In this document: one piece after another, positions 1 to 7,813 of the stretch
Layout of the letters: every line of letters begins with the position of its first letter
How positions within the stretch are numbered: position 1 is the stretch's first letter
NCBI GenBank assembly: GCA_028565715.1
Contig: JAOXYC010246344.1
Coordinates: forward strand, 1-10,259
DNA: 10,259 nt
Source: Phoronis pallida
Lineage: Eukaryota > Phoronida > Phoronidae
Direction of reading: 5' to 3'
Notes under the pieces: model-generated
Told to the model about the DNA's origin: nothing
What the model saw: the letters and a program-made list of their open reading frames with translations, nothing else
Database searches by the model: none
Translations under genes and position numbers: made by a program

Positions 1-78
1 GTCACACATCTTGCATGAGTCAAGTTGGTGCGTTTGGTTTGGTGCGACACATGCTCCCTCAATCACGCAGGAATGCAA
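1..78 (-). CDS. Exon 21: Cys-rich segment, cut by the window edge
   Basis: The 78 bp visible are the start of an exon, phase 0, acceptor cacctag. They encode LHSCVIEGACVAPNQTHQLD, then SCKMCD. The C-x-I-x-G-x-C ... D-S-C-x-x-C-D pattern follows the previous exon in VWDE-like proteins. It is too short and too close to the edge to appear as an independent ORF. The rest of the exon, and probably further EGF modules, lie to the left of the window. Confidence 0.82.
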   Translation of the reverse strand, partial: MHSCVIEGACVAPNQTHQLDSCKMCD

Positions 79-3000
79 CTAGGTGAATAAAGCAGAAATA
101 GTCTACAATAAAACGACTACTCTAAATAAGTTTTAAAAAGCCAGAAGATTCAGAATTTTTCTGTCTTCAAAATGTATCACTTTTTACCAGTTCAAGCATA
201 CATTTATTTGTTTCTTTTTTTCTAAATAAGCAGCCCGTCAGATTACAATACACTAAAATGATATTCATACCAGTTTCTGACATTCAAGTCATAATTGCAG
301 TATTTCGACGAATCGGACTGGCAGAATGATAGTATACTCAACTTTAAATGTTGTCTCACTTTAAGTTCAGTTTTATTAGTATTGTCAAAACCAAAATTAT
401 TACAATTATCCCCACCTTTTCCGTACAAGAAGTCGTATTGATGTTACAGTCAAAACAGATAGAGTTGAAGACAATGAGGTCACCATATCTACTCTCCAGT
501 GATCCGTCGTTGCTGACATGAACCTTATAGGCGATTGGTTCAACAGGGTCAGGTGAGTTCAAGATCTCATCTTTCTCAGGCAGAGGACACGTGACTTCAG
601 CGTAGTTCTCAAACCGAGCTGGCTTGTTAATACTTATGTTGCTGACTGGTGATACACCATCAGGACCGATCTAAATAAAAAAACAACGTATTGAGAATTA
701 TTTCATTTTGCAACAGCCTCCATACCGGCCATGCACTACATGAAGGTCATCTCTCTGATTGTCATCGGGTGATCAGGTTTTTGTTTCCTGAGCTACAGTG
801 TCCTCGCAATGATCGGAGCGAATTTAGTACAGTGAAAAAAACTATTATTGACTCTGGTGAAAATAAGCTAGGCCTAACCAATTTCTTTGTTTTTAGTTTT
901 AAAAATCGCTCTCCCACTTCACTTACTTTTTGTTGGTAGAAGTGGCATGTCAGGTTGTCATTCTCTAGGAAGTTGTTACCAATCACAGGGTTTGTGCGAC
1001 ATGAACGTGACTTGAGATCACACATTGGGGTGAAGAACAGAATCGGGGGTGCTGTCTTATTGATGGAACAGTCCGGTCCAGAAAAGCCAAAATGGCAATC
1101 GCATGAACCTGTAAATAATGGATATGATTGCAGTGCCAAACATAAGAACCCCTTATAAATAAAACTGATATTTTTGTACAGCAGTAACTTGGTCAAGTAA
1201 GTTTCTAAGAGTAAGGTCCCCTAGACATGTCATCACATACCCAGAAAAATACTGTTGTTTTTGCCATTAAATGCTCGGAATCTTGTGGTCGAGACAAATG
1301 CAAGTATACATACACTTTTGGGATATTCCACGTATGGTGCACGCAGTTCTAAATAAGCGAGTTTCACTTCGATTTATTTTTATTACTTTTATGATCACCA
1401 ATACGGCTTATGCATCTTTAATTATAGAATTAGTCGTACCATTTACACACACGCCATTTCCACTGCATTCATTGAAACAGATCACGCCATCTATATCCGG
1501 TGGTGGAACAGTGACATTTGAGTTTGTTGATGATTGGACCCAACGTGTCGTGTTTTTGTCCAGTTCGGCCATACATTGCTGTTTTACAGTGTCTAGTGCT
1601 GCTGCTGCCCAATTCGGATCATTTGTGGCCTGAGTAATAGAAAAAGTAATATTGTTTCGACAGTAGAAGGCTAATTTAACAGTCACTAGAACATGCGGTA
1701 TTTGATGATTTTTTAATGAAAGTCCACCACCCACAGTATAAAAGAATCCCACGAGTGCATGATGTGGAATATGCATTGTTTGTGTTTCCTGGCCAATGTG
1801 ATACGTTACAACGTCAATCATCAATCACTCAACGATTTGAACTATGATTAATTAAACTCACTGGTGTAAGAGCGAACACAGAAACAAAGTTTGACACTTG
1901 CAACTTACCAACAGGTCTAGCACACATGCGTCAATCGGTGCATCTGTGTCGATGTTGAGCTCACTACACTTCTGACCAACTGTTGTACTAAAGACGTAGT
2001 TGTTGCAGAACTGCCAAGCTGTTTCATTTGTGTATGGAACTGCTCTTTTGTGGCGATTCTGTTAATTGAAAAAACGAAAAGAAAGAACATCATGTAACCA
2101 TCATTCGAACACAACCATCAACTCTCCGACATGATCGCATTCTCTGTGATTATAATACGAATAAAACTACAGGTGAATCTTTCTCAACGATACCAATAAT
2201 ATAAAGCGAAATAGTTCAGGAGTAAGAAATTGTTAGCTTCACATATCGACCATCCCCCCACTTATCCGATATGTATTATTAATAACTGTCGCCCACGAAT
2301 GCGCGAGATTGATATGTGACGCGACATTGTTCATATTAGGTGACTGTAAAGAAAACCGTTAACGCATTGTTTGTTGTATTTGATATTTGCAGGTTTGTGA
2401 AGCTGGTGAAAAATTAGTGTGTACAAACATGCTTATCCACTGTACTTACAGAAATACTGGAAAGCCCTGTTCCTATGTTTTGAACATCGCCCTCTCGCGG
2501 TTGCGATACAAGGCTGTATTCACTCTCATCATAGTCAAGGAAGTCGTAATGGTCATGTCTATCTGTCTCACGGCGTTTTCGACAAGATCCTAATCTAAAA
2601 TCTGTAACGTCTTTTTGTCTGGAACTAGGAGGGCATCTAGGTGCGTCGCCTCCTGTTCTACACGTTGTTCCTACGTCCAGGATGTTGTTTTCGCAAGTGC
2701 AGTACAGATGTCCCCTGAAGTTTGTTAGGCGAGGGTCGTCCTTAAACATGTCTGAGTTCCAATTGAAAATGGTGTCTTCTTCGTTCAACCTACATTCACG
2801 AGCACAATAACAGCTTGAATTAATAACTCAAAATATTACAGTTCCATTCTAATTGTTTGCATTGCATTTCTCTTTAATGCCAAAGTACAGGTGTGTTCGA
2901 CCAATTGGTAATTAAACATTTGGTACTATTTGACTTTAATTTACGTAAGGTTGGCGGTCAGCATACCCGTGTTTAGTTATGGACCTCATAGTAAAACACA

Positions 3001-6000
3001 TTTCACTATGTGCCCATAGCCTAGTCTAGGGATAGTCAAATGTTCTGGGATAAGATGGTATTATGAAAGTCAATGCAACTCTTTCAAAGATCCACTCGCC
3101 TGGCATTATTATCAATATTATTATTACCTCCAACTGTCTGTGAATGCTTTCGGATGTTGTGGATTTGCACCACCGCATCTGGAACTGTAACCAGGTGGAA
3201 GACTGTGTTGGTCTTTAGGAACCATGTCATTCTCACAGTTTTGGTCAAAAGAACCACATAGTCCTTCAGATTGTTCCATATCCGCCAACGATGCTTCAAC
3301 ATAAAGGTTGATGAAGGAACTGTACGAATCTTCCACTATCACTTCTGTACCAGTGTGTAGTTGAATCTGCAATACATGTTGATCGTGCTATACATGTATG
3401 TATACTATTGGTGCAGAATACACAACGCGAGGCAGAAGCTATCGTAAGTTCAAAAACTCATAATAAAAAATATGTGCTGAAGTTTTAGCCATAGGTTCCA
3501 AACAAATCTTCGGTTAACATGATGATCATTTCAATTGCGCCAAATATCTAAACAGTCGTTACACATGTAGCCTACATGGAAGACCAAGACCACTTACATG
3601 AGGACGCCCTAATATTTCTCACCTTATAGCGTCTTCCGCCATTCTCTTGAAGAATTCTTGTAGATTGAGTCTTTTCGCATGCTCCTCGGGTTGCCATACG
3701 TAATCGATTGAGACCATGTCCCCATGACGTGACATCAATGATGCCCCGCCCACATTTATCCAATATGATGACGTCACCAGCTGCCAGTATAGCAACACCG
3801 CAGTTACAAAACGGCGGTCCTGATCTGTAGCCGCAACTTTTATAGTGGGCGTGCACCTGTCGGAGTCGAAAAAACATTCTGAACGCAACGCTAAATGTTC
3901 CCACATAAACAATCTAATATATAAGTATGAAAATGTGTGTGTGTGTGTCTGTGTGTCTGTCCGCAAGTTTTGACAGCGCGAAGCGCTGGAACAGTCGAGG
4001 TGACTCAAAGTGACAAGGTGTGCATGTGCACGGGGTGTGCACGTGCGAAGCACGCGCACACCCCGCAGCGAAGCGCGGGTCACACATCTAGTATTTTATA
4101 AAGAAAACAGATTATTTCATGCTTTCAAAAAGCCTATGTGTTTTAATCAACAGAACAGAGCAATAAATTATAATGAATTCACTTTTCGATCGCAATTGAC
4201 TGGAAGCATGTCCTTACCTCCAATGGCTCCTGTTTATGCCTGTAGAGCATGAAATATCCCTCTTCTTGAAGTTCGTAATACCTGAAATAAAATCTGAGTG
4301 AACACATCTGTTGTAGAAAATGCCTTTACATTTAAAGCTGTAGTTGGTGTCATTGTATATACCAAAGAAACCGTGTCTTGTCTCTTGGTAATGAAAAATA
4401 GGTTTGGGTTCTAAATAGACTGAACTCCAGCCCCTTCGACTCAGGTCGAGGGACTGTATCAATCGCAGGGGTCTTCAGGTATTTTTACCGAAAGTAGAGA
4501 CAGAGTTTAAGCGGGGTGACGTTATCAACGAGACTCGCTTATTGGGCTGTTAGAACAGACTATCGGTTGAGACGGGCTGTGGGAAAGACTAGGTACTAAA
4601 CAAAGTATCTCAAATGAATACGCAATAACAGTTCTTACACTCCATCGAATGACGACATATGTGGATCATTTGTACTTCTGCACGTAGCAACACGCGAATC
4701 TTTATCCTTCACATGAATCTGAAAAGTAGGGCAGCATGAAGTTTTTTAGATTTAACCACAATTTTCAACGCATCAGTTCAAAAAGTAAGCAGCGTTTATT
4801 TTTGAAACCCATTGAATCAGTTTGTAAAAAAAAATGTTTTCAGTTAGTTAGTTAGAAATGTTAACTGAATATAGGGAAGTAAAATTACAATGACCTAACC
4901 AACCTTTATCTCTGGTAGGTGGTAGTTTGCCCACAAATAATGCGCTGGAACTTCAGAGGGCGTGCGGAGTCTTATCTTCCTTATAGCATAATCTGTCTGA
5001 AAAGGGGAGAGACCGACATGTATGTGAAATGTCTCTTCAGTGGATTAAAATGAAGCGGCAATAAAGAAACAAATACAAAGTGCTTCCTAAGACCTTGTCA
5101 GTGTTTTCTATGAACATATGTGACCGCTTTAAACGCTAAGGTATATTCACAAACTTCCGCAAAATATTTCAAGTGAGAAAAGTTTAAAGCAGACTAGAAA
5201 AGGTGTAGATTGCAGTTTTTTTAGTTTGTCTAAACCGTAAATCCAAAATATTAGTTACTCTTTCAATCCTGTTATCAACAGTTGCTTTCACTTTTATGGT
5301 GTGGTTTTGCTCCCAATTGTCACGGTGGATTTCCGTTGAACAGCCGGTTCCTATAGCAACTTGAGGAATTGATTCTCCTGTAGGACAGTGAGCACCATTC
5401 TGTGATTCCCCTGGGACGTAGGCAAATATACCCAGTGGTACATAACCGAGATATGGAGTGTGAAATTTCAATTTGATTTCCACTTCTTGATTTTCTTCAA
5501 TTTCTATCGGCAGGTCGTTCAGAATCTGAAATATTGACAATCAAACTGTTGTTAGAACCCAGTCACGTTAAGTTTTGTCATCAAGCAGACAGGGAATTAT
5601 GAGAAGAAGGCTGGTGAGAAACCGCAGCGACTCCTGGTCAAGCTTTGGCAAACCATTTTTGGAAATCCCTGGTCCTACATGACATTTGACTATCCCTTAT
5701 TTCAAGTGTGATACAAATCTTTGTGACATAATTTGCAAGGCTAATTTAGACATATTTACAAAAACGTTTTATTGGAGCAATAAAGCGTTTTAGGATATCA
5801 GTTTTATCACATTATACACACAACTTGAAGTGTTTTACTGACCTCAATTCCAATGAGTTTCTGATCACTTTGTTTCCACTGACTGTAGAGTTGTTGTTGA
5901 GCAAAGTACCTTACTTTGCATGATATCTAAAAAGAATTATAATTGCCGACCATAATTAGCAAAGCAGCTACATTTGTGGATGGCAAGTCATCGTCTGTTT

Positions 6001-7748
6001 GATATTTTTTGCACGTTTTTTTTTGTCAGTGTGATCGTTCTGGCTGTTCCAAGATAGTTTGAATCCCAACAGTATATATTTTGTTTTGAACAAGTGTTGG
6101 CGGTCAAGTAATTACAAATATGATGGTGTTTTATCTAGGGTTGTGCAAAGCAAATGCTTTGTACACCGGTAGAAGAGCCGCTCGTTTCAAAGCTAGTGTG
6201 ACTGTGATTTTAAAACAGTGAAAAGGTGTTTTATGCTTTTATCATTTTATTGTGCCGGTCTTCGACAACTAGTTTTGATAATAAAGATGTAAGACAGGAA
6301 TAGACCTTTTACTCGCAGCGGATCTAACACATGCCTAGGAAATGTTTAGAAATATGCTGAGCCTGATTTCTTAGTATCTACCTTTCCTCTGCTAGTTGCT
6401 TGGGAATGAAAGCAGAAACTGAATCTTTAACCAATTCTTTCTCTTTCTAATCTTTATTTTGTTTAGACTTACGTGTTTCCCAAAATGCGAAGCAATTTTT
6501 CTATCTTCAATTTCGTCTTGAACCTTATCTTTCTGAAACCTTAGTGTTGTTGATTTTAGTTTTTCTGAATCGGCCAACCACAGAACGTCGACGTCTACAG
6601 GCTCTTGATTACCAGTCACCGGCAAGTCAATTTTGCATGTATACTTGAACGTGCTGCTTGTAATTGTTTCCATCGATAGAACTGGTGCCTTTACGATCTC
6701 TGGTATATTTGAACCTGGGATTTAAAAAATGAAACATTCGGCTTTTTATGTTTGAGAATTTTTTTAATTTACATAGAAGCGACACGACGACAACCAAAAT
6801 AGTTTCTCTACAGAAGACGTGGTCATTTCAAACTGTCCATCTTATTTACTTAGACAGACCTACTGATGCCATTTTGAAACTATTTATAGTTTCCATGCAA
6901 TCCAGATATTGTTGTTTACACAATTAAGGACAAAATATTCTATAATAAACTATTGACTTACGAACACATCCGGGAGAAAACCCAGTTGGTGAAACATATC
7001 CTGCTGGGCATGCCCGATGATCTCCTACAACAGAAAACAAACAATATGGTAATTATTCTCACTGTTTACATGCAAAGACTGTATTCCAGTCCCTTTGACA
7101 CATGTCAATTGAATGTAACAATCGCAGGGTGTCTTTTTTCCGAAAGTAGGGGACTGTGTTCAAGCGGAGTGACGTAATAAACATATACCTATAGCGATAC
7201 TCGATTATCGCTTAGGGGCATCAGACCATCGTTTGCGATGGGCTGTGGGAGAGACTAACATGCAGTATGATATCCATATCCAAGTACTTGAAAATTGTTT
7301 CTCCAGTTAGGCTTGAAAATTAGATGTAAAATTAAATACTTTAGAGAAGTGTAGTTTTGAACTGTTATATTGATGAATATAGTTTACCAAAACAATAGGC
7401 AGATGGGCATTTTGGAGACGGAAGTAGATAGTACGCCAACAACCCAGTTGCGCATGACTTTACTTTAACCGGAAGAGAGTATACACAACAGTCATCTCCG
7501 TCAGTAAGGCACGCTTGTCTGTCGACAATGCCGTCCTCTGGTGATGGTAAAGTACCTTAAATTTGAGATGTTTGATCATGAAAGCATTTGATTCAATAGG
7601 AAAACACAAGATCACACCATCATCATCTACATTATCATCAAAATCATCGTCATCGTTATTGTCATCACCATAACCGTCATCATCATCGTCAGCATGTTCA
7701 TCATCATCATCATCATCATTATCATCATCGTCGACATCACCATCATAG

Positions 7749-7813
<65 letters not shown>

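Noticed and set aside
691-1158. Plus-strand ORFs opposite exon 19
   Set aside because: No family resemblance; the minus-strand frame contains a complete EGF second half with GT-AG borders.
1271-1633. 120-codon plus-strand ORF
   Set aside because: Antisense shadow of exon 18; the minus strand encodes the EGF and DPNW patterns and has proper splice sites.
3619-4083. 154-codon minus-strand ORF, the longest in the window
   Set aside because: It runs through the Helitron and overlaps exon 14 in the wrong frame. The other frame carries the VWD cysteine pattern and keeps splice phase.
4010-4252. Plus-strand ORF starting in the GC-rich palindromic stretch
   Set aside because: Low-complexity translation of Helitron hairpins and then antisense of exon 13.
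4417-4592. tRNA gene or tRNA-derived SINE head
   Set aside because: I could not find a box A/box B pair at correct spacing or a cloverleaf on either strand.
5184-5258. Extension of exon 10 to the end of its open frame
   Set aside because: No in-phase donor exists there, the translation becomes low-complexity, and a GT-AACT donor at 5258 joins cleanly to exon 11.
7627-7812. Minus-strand ORF made mostly of methionine
   Set aside because: It is the translation of the CAT microsatellite in an intron; no other protein character.
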